Origin: Cytophaga hutchinsonii ATCC 33406
Lineage (GTDB): Bacteria; Bacteroidota; Bacteroidia; Cytophagales; Cytophagaceae
Direction of reading: 5' to 3'
NCBI RefSeq assembly: GCF_000014145.1
Contig: NC_008255.1
Span: 3,550,001 to 3,614,000 of the forward strand
Length of the DNA: 64,000 nucleotides
Part shown: in pieces, positions 7,524 through 16,132 of the stretch
Layout of the letters: every line of letters starts with the position of its first letter
How positions within the stretch are numbered: position 1 is the first letter of the stretch
Notes under the pieces: model-generated
The model's input: only the letters and a program-made list of their open reading frames with translations
Database searches by the model: none
What the model was told of the DNA's origin: nothing
Position numbers and translations under genes: made by a program

Positions 7524-8892
7524 TAGCCGTTTCTTCAATAAGCACCCGCTGATGAAAATGTTTTGTCTGATGAATGTTATTAATCAACTGACTCTGATAT
7601 TTTGAATCTATATCAAACGTTGCATGTGCGCGATAGACAAGTACATTTTGTATGGCTTCTTCCTTCACACCGGATTGAAGCATTAAGAATTGTTTCAGCG
7701 ACTCCGGCGTTTGTTCATGTCGTGTACCTACATTGATTGTCATTTTTACCGGACACGATTCTTTTTTATCAATCGTTATATCCAGCTTTATGGGTTCAAA
7801 CCTGATGCGTAACGCATCTTCAAAATCATCTTTATGATATAGTTCATCGCTTTGTAACAAGGCAATGGATTTGCCTTTTTTTCCGGCGCGCGCCGTTCTT
7901 CCGCTGCGGTTAACATATTGCGCTTCGTTATCCGGCAAATGATAATGAATCACATAATTCAGATCGCTCACATCAATGCCCCGGGCTGCAATATCCGTTG
8001 CAATAAGTACCTCAATGCGTTTGTCTTTAAATGCATGCATCACTTTTGTACGCTCATATTGATTGAGGTCGCCGTAAAGTGACCCGACAACAATATCAAA
8101 ACCGGCCAGCTGCTGCCCCAGTAATTTAGCCGCGGCCTGTGTACGGCAGAATATGATGCCGCGTTCATTGCTATGCTTCAGCAAAAATGCTTTCAGATAT
8201 TCTAATTTATATCCGTATTGATATGCCAGGTACTGATGTTCAATATTTCTATTTACATACTCCTGCGGCTTTATGCGAATCTCTTCGATGTCGGTTCCTA
8301 AATATTCCCGGATGATCAGCTTAAGTTCAGAACCAAGTGTTGAGGTGAACAAAAGCTTACGTGCAGTGGGCTTTGCAATCTTCATGATCTTATCAATATC
8401 CGGAAGAAAGCCCATATTGAGCATTTCATCGGCTTCATCCAGGATCAGGTATTTCAGGTTACTTAAGTTCACCGCCTTTCGCGCAATCAGGTCAAGCAAC
8501 CGGCCGGGAGTTGCAACCAGAATGTGTTTTGGTGTTTCAAGCTTTTTTATTTGCTCTTCAATCTTTTTCCCGCCGTAAACGGCTTCTGTATGTATGCGCA
8601 CGATGTAGCGGGAGAATACAAACAGATCTTTTGCAACCTGCTGGCCAAGTTCTCTGGTGGGTACCAGCACCAGTACCTGTGTTTGCTGTAAAGAAGGATT
8701 GATCTGTTGTAATACGGGCAAGCCAAATGCAGCTGTTTTACCTGTTCCGGTTTGTGCAACGCCTACTACATTTTTAGTAGAATTCAGAATAACAGGAATT
8801 GCTTTTTGCTGAATTTCTGATGGCGAAGAAATATTATTTTCACTAAGGGATTGAAGTAGCGCAGCATTTAAACCCAGGTCGGAGAATGTCAT
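7519..8892 (-). CDS. DEAD-box RNA helicase with DbpA-like C-terminal domain
   Basis: The 457-residue protein has a Q-motif (around 3-29), Walker A AQTGTGKT (46-53), PTRELG (78-83), DEAD (152-155), motif V ATDIAARGID (298-307) and motif VI YVNRSGRTARAG (326-337). The last 80 residues resemble the DbpA RNA-binding domain (PF03880), which directs DbpA to 23S rRNA hairpin 92 during 50S assembly. Two motifs differ from the textbook form: motif III is TST (183-185) rather than SAT, and motif VI has Asn328 where His is usual. A role in ribosome assembly is inferred. A TATCTTTG promoter element lies about 60 bases upstream. Confidence 0.88.
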   Translation of the reverse strand: MTFSDLGLNAALLQSLSENNISSPSEIQQKAIPVILNSTKNVVGVAQTGTGKTAAFGLPVLQQINPSLQQTQVLVLVPTRELGQQVAKDLFVFSRYIVRIHTEAVYGGKKIEEQIKKLETPKHILVATPGRLLDLIARKAVNLSNLKYLILDEADEMLNMGFLPDIDKIMKIAKPTARKLLFTSTLGSELKLIIREYLGTDIEEIRIKPQEYVNRNIEHQYLAYQYGYKLEYLKAFLLKHSNERGIIFCRTQAAAKLLGQQLAGFDIVVGSLYGDLNQYERTKVMHAFKDKRIEVLIATDIAARGIDVSDLNYVIHYHLPDNEAQYVNRSGRTARAGKKGKSIALLQSDELYHKDDFEDALRIRFEPIKLDITIDKKESCPVKMTINVGTRHEQTPESLKQFLMLQSGVKEEAIQNVLVYRAHATFDIDSKYQSQLINNIHQTKHFHQRVLIEETAK

Positions 8893-8951
8893 TCAGATTA
8901 TACAAATTCAGATTTAAGATAAAAAATAATTCTTTAAAAGAACATACCTTG

Positions 8952-8959
8952 CAAAGATA
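8952..8959 (-). promoter_or_regulatory. -7 element for the DEAD-box helicase gene
   Basis: The minus strand reads TATCTTTG followed by CA, as at the ribosomal promoters. The expected leader is about 55 bases. The -33 box is not obvious. Confidence 0.5.
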
Positions 8960-8982
8960 CACAAATACCCATTAATTTATTT

Positions 8983-10344
8983 CTATTTGGCAACGTCTGT
9001 TTCAGTAGGCTCAGGTGTTTTTCCTTCAGGAGGCAGAAACGAATTCAGATACCCTTCTTTTAAATGTTCGTAGACGGATTTTTTATCAACGAGCATCGAA
9101 ACCAGATATGCAAACATACCAGCGAGCATCAGATAAAAGATCACCGAATGCCTGTCGGTCATTTCAAGTACAAGAATAGCAGATGTAAAGGGCGAATGCG
9201 TAACGCCGGTGAGGAAGCCTACCATGCCTGCAAGAATTAATAAATTCGTGAATTCAGAAGGGATGTCTGCAACGTAAGCGATAAATGCTCCGATTGTGCT
9301 GCCGGCACACAGCGACGGAGCGAATATACCACCTGCGCCGCCACTACCGAAGCTGAGAATCGGGCCGAAGAAACGGCTGAGCACTAAAGAGGGGGAAACA
9401 TCTTTATTGCTGATGAACAACAGATCTTCCATGACTTCTTTACCGGCACCAATAACTGAACGGTTGAAAAAATAATAAATAGATGCAAAACTCAACGCAA
9501 AAATGAGCACTATGGCAATGTGTTTTCCTGTTGTTTTAATTGTTTTTTTCCAGCGGTGAATCACTAATATAAGACTCCCGAACATTCCGCCCATAAAGCC
9601 TGCAAGTGCCGCTGCTGCTATTACCCAAAGTATATATGAGTAACCGGCAACCTGTACTTTAGGGAATCCCAAATACAAATACGGACCCAGCATGGCTTGT
9701 GCCGTCATGCCTGAAATAATAACAGCTACAAATAATGTTGTCCGGAATTTAGAAAACTGAATCCGTGTTAATTCTTCAATTGCAAATACAATACCTCCAA
9801 GCGGCGTATTGAAAGCTGCTGCCAAACCAGATGCCGCGCCTGTAAGCACCATCAGTTGTGCACTGAACTTCTCCCACTGCTTTGGAAGCGCATGATGCAT
9901 GAAGCTAAAAATAGAAGCCGATATCTGAATGGTAGGTCCTTCCCTGCCGATTGCTCCGCCGCCGGCAAGCATAACCAGGCTGCTTAATACCTTTACGATG
10001 GAAACTTTTACATTCAATAACTTCCGGCTTAAATTTGATTTACCTTCTAACTCAACAGCTGCCATTACCTGTGGAATTCCGCTACCAGCTGCCATGGGTG
10101 CAAATACTTTTACTAAAAACCAGGAACTTAAAAAAGCAACTGGACTGATCGCAAAAATCGCTTCCGGGTACGTATGTAAAAATTCTGTACTCAAATCTTC
10201 CACATAGAGAAAACCGCGGGCATACATAACCGCGGCAACACCAACCAATACGGAAGCTACCCATAAAGGAATAAGCTGATATGCTGTCCGGTGAAATTCC
10301 TTATAATCTAATTGAGATATTTTTTTATAGAAATATTCCTTCAT
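8983..10344 (-). CDS. ClC-family chloride channel/transporter
   Basis: The 453-residue integral membrane protein has the three ClC signature loops: GSGIP (87-91), GREGP (133-137, with the gating Glu135) and GIFAP in the second half. The proton-side glutamate equivalent to E203 of the E. coli protein is present in FAIEEL (Glu191), so proton-coupled chloride exchange is more likely than a passive channel. No C-terminal CBS domains follow, and the length matches ClcA-type proteins. Family members carry out Cl-/H+ antiport across the inner membrane, often for acid tolerance. The gene appears monocistronic; no clear promoter consensus is seen. Confidence 0.92.
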   Translation of the reverse strand: MKEYFYKKISQLDYKEFHRTAYQLIPLWVASVLVGVAAVMYARGFLYVEDLSTEFLHTYPEAIFAISPVAFLSSWFLVKVFAPMAAGSGIPQVMAAVELEGKSNLSRKLLNVKVSIVKVLSSLVMLAGGGAIGREGPTIQISASIFSFMHHALPKQWEKFSAQLMVLTGAASGLAAAFNTPLGGIVFAIEELTRIQFSKFRTTLFVAVIISGMTAQAMLGPYLYLGFPKVQVAGYSYILWVIAAAALAGFMGGMFGSLILVIHRWKKTIKTTGKHIAIVLIFALSFASIYYFFNRSVIGAGKEVMEDLLFISNKDVSPSLVLSRFFGPILSFGSGGAGGIFAPSLCAGSTIGAFIAYVADIPSEFTNLLILAGMVGFLTGVTHSPFTSAILVLEMTDRHSVIFYLMLAGMFAYLVSMLVDKKSVYEHLKEGYLNSFLPPEGKTPEPTETDVAK

Positions 10345-10438
10345 CTAACCAATGTTAGCACATTTTACTTAAAATGGCAATCATTTCCAGGTTAAATTAG
10401 CTTGCCGCTTTTACACGGATACACATTACATATATAAA

Positions 10439-10804
10439 TTATTTTTTATTTCTGGGCTTGTAGGTCAAGAAGTATGTGATGAGATTTAATTCTTCTGCAG
10501 ACACACGTGCTTCTGAAACATTTTCTTCATGCACAGCATTTGCCATACGGATAGAATATGCACCAAGTTCCTCTTCTGTAAAATCAGGAATGATTGTTTT
10601 ACCTTTAACTTTTTTATTATGACAACCTGCGCAATTCAAATCATATAACACACGCCCCTTCTCACACATTACTGCATATTGTTCCTGAATGGGTTTTGAC
10701 ATTGCCTCCGGAAATTCATACACGACTTTTTTTTGTGTTTTACAGGAATTGATCAAAAGAACACTCACAAACACTGCCACTACAATTCTAAAATATTTAC
10801 GCAT
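10439..10804 (-). CDS. Small monohaem cytochrome c lipoprotein
   Basis: The 121-residue product has a lipoprotein signal with lipobox LINSC (Cys21) and one haem c site, CAGCH at 58-62. It should be anchored in the membrane facing the periplasm. It begins 19 bases after the stop of the di-haem peroxidase-like gene, so it is a probable electron donor or acceptor for that protein (inference from gene pairing). The family of short c-type cytochromes is broad and the redox partner is not certain. The candidate axial Met lies in the IRMANAV segment. Confidence 0.85.
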   Translation of the reverse strand: MRKYFRIVVAVFVSVLLINSCKTQKKVVYEFPEAMSKPIQEQYAVMCEKGRVLYDLNCAGCHNKKVKGKTIIPDFTEEELGAYSIRMANAVHEENVSEARVSAEELNLITYFLTYKPRNKK

Positions 10805-10823
10805 AATACCGATTCTTATTCTA

Positions 10824-12770
10824 TTAATATTCGCCGCCCACTTTTCGCTGATTCAACACCTTATCCTTTGATACAGGTAATGTTAACGGAGGTTTTTCAA
10901 AAACAATATGTTCATTTAAGGATTGAATAAAGACTTCAATCTTATTTATTTCTTCCTTTGTTAAGTGCAACGAATCCGAAGAAAGTGTTTGATTCGGTAT
11001 GTCAAGTCCTCTTCCTGCACCGCCGCCATTGTTGTAAAATTCAATTACTTCTGTTAGATTATCAAAAACGCCATTATGCATATAAGGCTTTGTATACGGA
11101 GCGTTGCGTATAGACCCTGTTCTGAACGCACGGTTCATTTCATCGGAAACATAAACAACTGTTCGACCATTATCCATACTTACACGTGAAAATAATTTAT
11201 CTGCAGGCACGCCGATCACTTCAAATTCTGAATTCACATACGGTGGTTTTACTCCATTAAATTGTGGCACAAAATGACATGTTGCACATTGCGCTTTACT
11301 CATGAACAGATTAAAACCTTCCTGCACAATAGGATCTATAGATTTTTTTTCAATCATAGATGCATCAAAATCCGAATAACCGTTACTGAACTTGCTGTAA
11401 TAAATGGTTAATGCAGATGTGATGTGATCAATGGTGATGCCTTTTTCCTGTGGTGTATACTTTAGTAATTTTGTAAAACGTGTATTGTATTCTTTACAGC
11501 TCAGCACTTTTTGTATGAGCGCTATTTCTGTACTTCCCATTTCAGTCGGGTTGAGTATAACACTTTTTGCCTGGTTCTGCATGGTAATGTGCGCGCCATC
11601 CATCATCAGCAAATGATTTTGCTGTACATTAATCAATGAAGGTGTATTTCTTGGTAAGCGATCAACCCGGTTAAACTGAAGTGCTGTACGGTTAAGCGTA
11701 TCTGTAAAATATTCGGTAGGCAAATGGCACGAAGCACAGCTGCGTAAATTATTTCCGGATAAGATCGGATCGTAAAACAACAATTTACCTAAATCATTTA
11801 ACTCGTTAAGATCTGTAGAATCTGTTACCCGGGAAAAAATCCCTTTTGTATTCTGTGCATAATACAATCCTTTATCAAAAATAGATGTGCTGTTTTTATT
11901 TAACGAATAATCAACCAGGTTTTTACTGGACACGTTATATTTATGAATCATTTTTTGATTCAATGCAAACAGCGGATTTATGTATTGCTGAATGAATGTA
12001 AAATGATCAAAATCGTTTAAATCGTTTGGTTGTTTGAAAACAAAATCAATGGCTTTTTCATACAGTTCTAAATATTCTGGATAAATGGCTGTAGCTGGAA
12101 AGCTTTTATTGTATGCGACATACACTGGCTGCATATCTTTCATCATACTCAACAATTCGGGAATTACCTGTTCCGTATCCGGACACTCAAAGCCTGTAGT
12201 ATAAATGGCGGAAATATTTAACAGATACAATCTGTTACATAAATAAAAATGGTGATAATCTGCAAGGTGCTTTGTTATGGAATCTGCAAAGTAAACATCC
12301 GTTGCAGAAATAGATTCCTGAACCAATCGCTTTAATTCTTTTTTTTCTATACCGGATTCTTCCAGATACAGATATGCCAGCGTTAACCCCGCGGCCTCTC
12401 GCTTATAAGGCGCTTCATGTTTTTCAAATACTTCTGTCTCCCATTCTACCGGAAGCGGCCCGTTAATTTTTTTATATGAAATTGGTTCCAGATAACGCAG
12501 CCAAAAATCAACGCCTTTTAACTGAACACGCGTTTGCTGAATAATTTCTTTTATCTGTTCAAGATCCGATTCCTTCGTTACATTACTTTCATCAATCCTT
12601 CGTAATAACGCGGTTTGCTTTTGTTTGAATGCCTGTATACGTTCTGTGTATAAAGACGGATATTCAGATGATACAAGAGATTCTGTTTTGGATATAAATG
12701 AAATTGATACAAATAATGTACCTAATACTGTTATTAATAATATATACTTTTTCATTTTAGTAAGCTTCAT
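10824..12770 (-). CDS. Di-haem cytochrome c peroxidase/MauG-like protein with large N-terminal domain
   Basis: The product has a signal peptide (KKYILLITVLGTLFVSISF) and two haem c sites, CASCH and CATCH, about 150 residues apart in the C-terminal half, as in bacterial cytochrome c peroxidases and MauG. Downstream MHNG-type sequence (KPYMHNGVF) also fits. The N-terminal ~300 residues form an extra, mainly helical domain that I cannot assign. I chose the ATG at 12770 (MKLTKMKK). The frame is open to 12812, but the upstream ATG lies inside the preceding gene's terminator hairpin, and the extra 14 residues do not look like a signal. The partner cytochrome gene follows 19 bases downstream. Peroxide reduction or oxidative protein modification in the periplasm is the likely activity. 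Confidence 0.87.
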   Translation of the reverse strand: MKLTKMKKYILLITVLGTLFVSISFISKTESLVSSEYPSLYTERIQAFKQKQTALLRRIDESNVTKESDLEQIKEIIQQTRVQLKGVDFWLRYLEPISYKKINGPLPVEWETEVFEKHEAPYKREAAGLTLAYLYLEESGIEKKELKRLVQESISATDVYFADSITKHLADYHHFYLCNRLYLLNISAIYTTGFECPDTEQVIPELLSMMKDMQPVYVAYNKSFPATAIYPEYLELYEKAIDFVFKQPNDLNDFDHFTFIQQYINPLFALNQKMIHKYNVSSKNLVDYSLNKNSTSIFDKGLYYAQNTKGIFSRVTDSTDLNELNDLGKLLFYDPILSGNNLRSCASCHLPTEYFTDTLNRTALQFNRVDRLPRNTPSLINVQQNHLLMMDGAHITMQNQAKSVILNPTEMGSTEIALIQKVLSCKEYNTRFTKLLKYTPQEKGITIDHITSALTIYYSKFSNGYSDFDASMIEKKSIDPIVQEGFNLFMSKAQCATCHFVPQFNGVKPPYVNSEFEVIGVPADKLFSRVSMDNGRTVVYVSDEMNRAFRTGSIRNAPYTKPYMHNGVFDNLTEVIEFYNNGGGAGRGLDIPNQTLSSDSLHLTKEEINKIEVFIQSLNEHIVFEKPPLTLPVSKDKVLNQRKVGGEY

Positions 12771-12774
12771 AACA

Positions 12775-12806
12775 AATAAACGGGTTGCGCGACAACACGC
12801 AACCCG
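12775..12806 (-). terminator. Terminator after the phytase/PhoX-like gene
   Basis: Perfect 9-bp arms (CGGGTTGCG 12781-12789, CGCAACCCG 12798-12806) with an 8-base loop are followed on the minus strand by TTTATTTGTT. It separates the cargo gene from the cytochrome genes, and read-through into them remains possible. Confidence 0.8.
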
Positions 12807-12828
12807 TCTCAACTAGTACGAAAAAATA

Positions 12829-15800
12829 TTAGTGAATTACAATTACTCTTATTCTATGTGTAACATTTTCAGCTACAATTTCAACAATGTATGTTCCATT
12901 GCTTAATGATGCAGTATTCAATGAAATGTTCTGTTCGCCGCTTTCCAATGATTGTTTGATTGCTGGCAATACAGCCCTTCCCTGAATATCATATGTATTT
13001 ACTACTACCTGCGATTTTTCTGAAAGAATCATCGCAATTGTTGCAGACTCTCCTGTCGGATTCGGATATAATTTAATCGTTGTATTTCCTGTACCTTCTT
13101 CAATAACAACACCTGTAGTAATCGGATCAGCATTTTTTGTATCCGGGTTTGTGAATGCCAGTAACTGGCCACCCTCTACAAATTCACCGGCAATACCATA
13201 GTGTGCCTGTACCACTGTTAAGAACATACCTTTACCCAGGATTGATTCAACATCCAATACACCTGATGCTTCTTCATCCTGTGTAAGGAAGTTTACACCG
13301 CCATTCATAAAACGTGTACTATCGTGGTAAGCAATTTCTTTTAATACATCTGTTGCAATTGTATACTGCCATACTTTACCGATGTGTGGGTTTCCGCCAA
13401 CATCTTCCACTAATAATACGTGTCCGTAATGATCAATCGTGATGTTATCAAGCATTTGCTGGCCTTCTGTACCATCAAGTACTGCTGTGATCGTTCCGCC
13501 TGATTCCGGGTTTGATGCATCCGTGAAAGATAATTTCCACAATCTGCTTGGAGAATTGAACGCATTTGTTGTTGCAAAGTAAAAGTCATTCGGGCTTTTC
13601 GGATCCCAGGCACCATCTTCAGGACGTAAGAATGTAGTTACACCTGCATTTACACTATTCGTATTCAATGCTGATAGTGATACGGCTCTTACATCGCCTA
13701 AATCAACTAAGGTAAATGCTGTACCTGCTGCAGGAACACCTGCACTCGTTTCACTTAACAAACCTGTAACAGCGACACCGTATAACTTACCGTTTGTTAA
13801 ACCAGCTTTATCAACTACGGAGCCGGTGTTTGTTTTTGTACCAACATAGAAATAAACCTGTCCGCCTGTACCATCATCCATACCGGCAACAACTGTTTTG
13901 TTTCCTTCAATCGGACTTGCTACAGAATTTTCCCAGGAGAATTTTCCTAACGCAGGAAGTTCATATGCGGTACCAGCTTCTGCACCCGTTGCAATGTGTG
14001 CAATGGCACGGCCATCACCACCTTCTTCTCCATTCATAAAAATACGATCCTGTGTACCCAGACCGGTTACACTGTTATAGTAAGCAGTTGGTGCAGCCAA
14101 ATCTGCTGAACAGAATCTGTTGAATGCCGATGCCTGAGGCGATGCAGTATTAAATGTTGAATAACCTGTACCGTTCCATAATTTTACCGTGTTCACTAAA
14201 TCTGAACCGCTAACTACAGACAGATCTGATTTATTGATTACCCATTTAGATACGAATGCACCTATAACACCATGTGCACGCACAGCACCTTTATCAGAAC
14301 CTAATTCGTGGTTCATTAAAAGCGTAAATGTTCCGTCGTTGTTATCGTACGCGCCAAGGCCATCCGGGATACCAACCATTTTATAACCGTTTACATTATC
14401 TTTTACACTTAAGATCGAAGTAAACTCAACTCCTGGTGCAAATGGTAACAGGTAAGGTGTCTGTGATGTACTCAGTCCAGTTTTACCTTGTGCTAAATCA
14501 GTAGTAAGTGTTTTATAGTTATTTAATTTATTAGTCCCTTTTAATCTGAATGTAACAAGATGAGACTTAATACCCGTTGCTGTAGCAACGCCATTTGCTG
14601 ATGGGGAAACTTGTCCGTAATCATTATCATTACAGATTGCAATTGTGCTGTCATTGATGATTGCTAAACCTTCTGCTTTTTCCAATGCATGATCCCAGCC
14701 GATAGAAAACATATCTGCAAAAAGTGTTTTCTTAACGGGAACAATTCCGTTAGCTGTTAAACCAGCTTGATTCACCAATGCTTCAACTGTTAAACCGCTA
14801 TACAATGCAGATGTTACAGGCGTAGCGTCTTTGATATTTATTTTGTAAATATTTTTAATATCCGTTGCGCCACGTAAGGCAGCTTCGATCACTAAAAAAG
14901 TAGTATCGCTGATCGCAGCCATATCACTTAATTTCCAGTCGCTCAAACGGATCTGATCGGGGCCTGAAGCACCGATCACACCTGCGTTTAAATAAACAAA
15001 CACCTTAGTAGCATTTGTAGCCGGATCAATTTCTAATAGTCTGTGTACTTGTGTTGCTTCTCCAACTGCTTTTGAAGGGAATAACAATGGGCTTTGAATC
15101 AACGCATAAATTTTACCGCTTGGTGTAATAGCTATGTTTTCAAAACCTCTGTTGTTTTTACGATACTTGAATACTGTATCAATAGCAATATCCTGCGCCT
15201 CAATACCCGGAAGGTTACCATAAGGAGTAAAACGGTTGATTACAACACCGTTCTTATTCAATTTCCAGATAGACGGCCCCCCTTCTTCGCAGATCCAGAA
15301 GTTACCTTGTTTATCTACAACGATACCTTCAGAATCAATACCCCATACATCTTTAGGAGCAATTTTAACACTGAAGTTTGCACAGTTTAAAACAGTATCG
15401 ATAGACGCCTGCTCAACACTTGTGCTTCCGAAACCTGTTGGGTTCAACAAACCTGTTGCACCTGTACCGTTCGGACGTTTCATGGATATTGTTTGTAAGA
15501 TCTGTATAGAGTCACCATGGATACGGATGCGGTGAATCTTCGGTGCGTAGTTCTGGAAACCATAGATCTTATCATAGGTAGGCCTGCACGCTGCTGTATT
15601 AGCGCTTGCCGCATCTACGTTTACTCCTCTATCGGAGACTGTCCAGAATTCTGTACCATTTGTGCCAGCGATTGCGTAAAGACCTGAAAATCCCGCTTCA
15701 TGGAAATTAATATTCTGAAATGTTCCGATAACAGCGGAATTATTATTCACATAATCCTGCAGCTTGACGACTTGTGCCGATGCATCCAGTTGTGCACCCA

Positions 15801-15846
15801 GCAAAACGCCAAAGCAAACAAGCATGCTTTGTAAACTTTTTCTCAT
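12829..15846 (-). CDS. Secreted phytase-like esterase/PhoX-like fusion with T9SS sorting domain
   Basis: The 1005-residue protein has a signal peptide (1-24), then an 'esterase-like activity of phytase' domain (about 40-440) with DSEGIVV (171-177), NRGFENIAI (232-240), EGLAII (392-397) and NDNDYG (406-411). A second domain (about 465-905) resembles PhoX/DUF839, with LLMNHELG (509-516) and RPEDGAWD. Residues ~921-1005 form a T9SS type A sorting domain: KLYPNP, then YDIQGR and a C-terminal beta segment. The protein is therefore probably exported across the outer membrane and released or attached at the surface. Phosphate-ester hydrolysis is inferred from the two domain families and has not been shown for this arrangement. 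A TACTTTTG promoter element lies 24-31 bases upstream. Confidence 0.87.
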   Translation of the reverse strand: MRKSLQSMLVCFGVLLGAQLDASAQVVKLQDYVNNNSAVIGTFQNINFHEAGFSGLYAIAGTNGTEFWTVSDRGVNVDAASANTAACRPTYDKIYGFQNYAPKIHRIRIHGDSIQILQTISMKRPNGTGATGLLNPTGFGSTSVEQASIDTVLNCANFSVKIAPKDVWGIDSEGIVVDKQGNFWICEEGGPSIWKLNKNGVVINRFTPYGNLPGIEAQDIAIDTVFKYRKNNRGFENIAITPSGKIYALIQSPLLFPSKAVGEATQVHRLLEIDPATNATKVFVYLNAGVIGASGPDQIRLSDWKLSDMAAISDTTFLVIEAALRGATDIKNIYKINIKDATPVTSALYSGLTVEALVNQAGLTANGIVPVKKTLFADMFSIGWDHALEKAEGLAIINDSTIAICNDNDYGQVSPSANGVATATGIKSHLVTFRLKGTNKLNNYKTLTTDLAQGKTGLSTSQTPYLLPFAPGVEFTSILSVKDNVNGYKMVGIPDGLGAYDNNDGTFTLLMNHELGSDKGAVRAHGVIGAFVSKWVINKSDLSVVSGSDLVNTVKLWNGTGYSTFNTASPQASAFNRFCSADLAAPTAYYNSVTGLGTQDRIFMNGEEGGDGRAIAHIATGAEAGTAYELPALGKFSWENSVASPIEGNKTVVAGMDDGTGGQVYFYVGTKTNTGSVVDKAGLTNGKLYGVAVTGLLSETSAGVPAAGTAFTLVDLGDVRAVSLSALNTNSVNAGVTTFLRPEDGAWDPKSPNDFYFATTNAFNSPSRLWKLSFTDASNPESGGTITAVLDGTEGQQMLDNITIDHYGHVLLVEDVGGNPHIGKVWQYTIATDVLKEIAYHDSTRFMNGGVNFLTQDEEASGVLDVESILGKGMFLTVVQAHYGIAGEFVEGGQLLAFTNPDTKNADPITTGVVIEEGTGNTTIKLYPNPTGESATIAMILSEKSQVVVNTYDIQGRAVLPAIKQSLESGEQNISLNTASLSNGTYIVEIVAENVTHRIRVIVIH

Positions 15847-15870
15847 AACAATTTTTGTTTTTGTTTACAT

Positions 15871-15878
15871 CAAAAGTA
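15871..15878 (-). promoter_or_regulatory. -7 element for the phytase/PhoX-like gene
   Basis: The minus strand reads TACTTTTG, 24 bases before the ATG at 15846; TTTC occurs 18 bases further upstream as a weak -33 box. The leader would be about 20 A-rich bases. Confidence 0.55.
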
Positions 15879-16132
15879 CGTCGCTCAGATTCTGAAGAAA
15901 TTATGTAGATATTATAAAACTGTTAGGATAAGCATCTGCAGTTAACACACACTTAATATTAGGTATTGCTTCTACTGATTATACGTACAAAAAATTCCAA
16001 CCGTGTATCCAATTATGCAGCACATTCCCAGCTAACTATGCAGCTGAATCTTTAAAAGAAATAATTTATTTATATTGGCTGCTGTATCTTTTTCAAATAA
16101 TAACATTATAGTAACATACCAAACGAATTGCT

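Noticed and set aside
12771-12812. Upstream start for the di-haem peroxidase gene
   Set aside because: The added residues (MRRVACCRATRLFV) come from the terminator hairpin of the preceding gene and break the signal peptide pattern.
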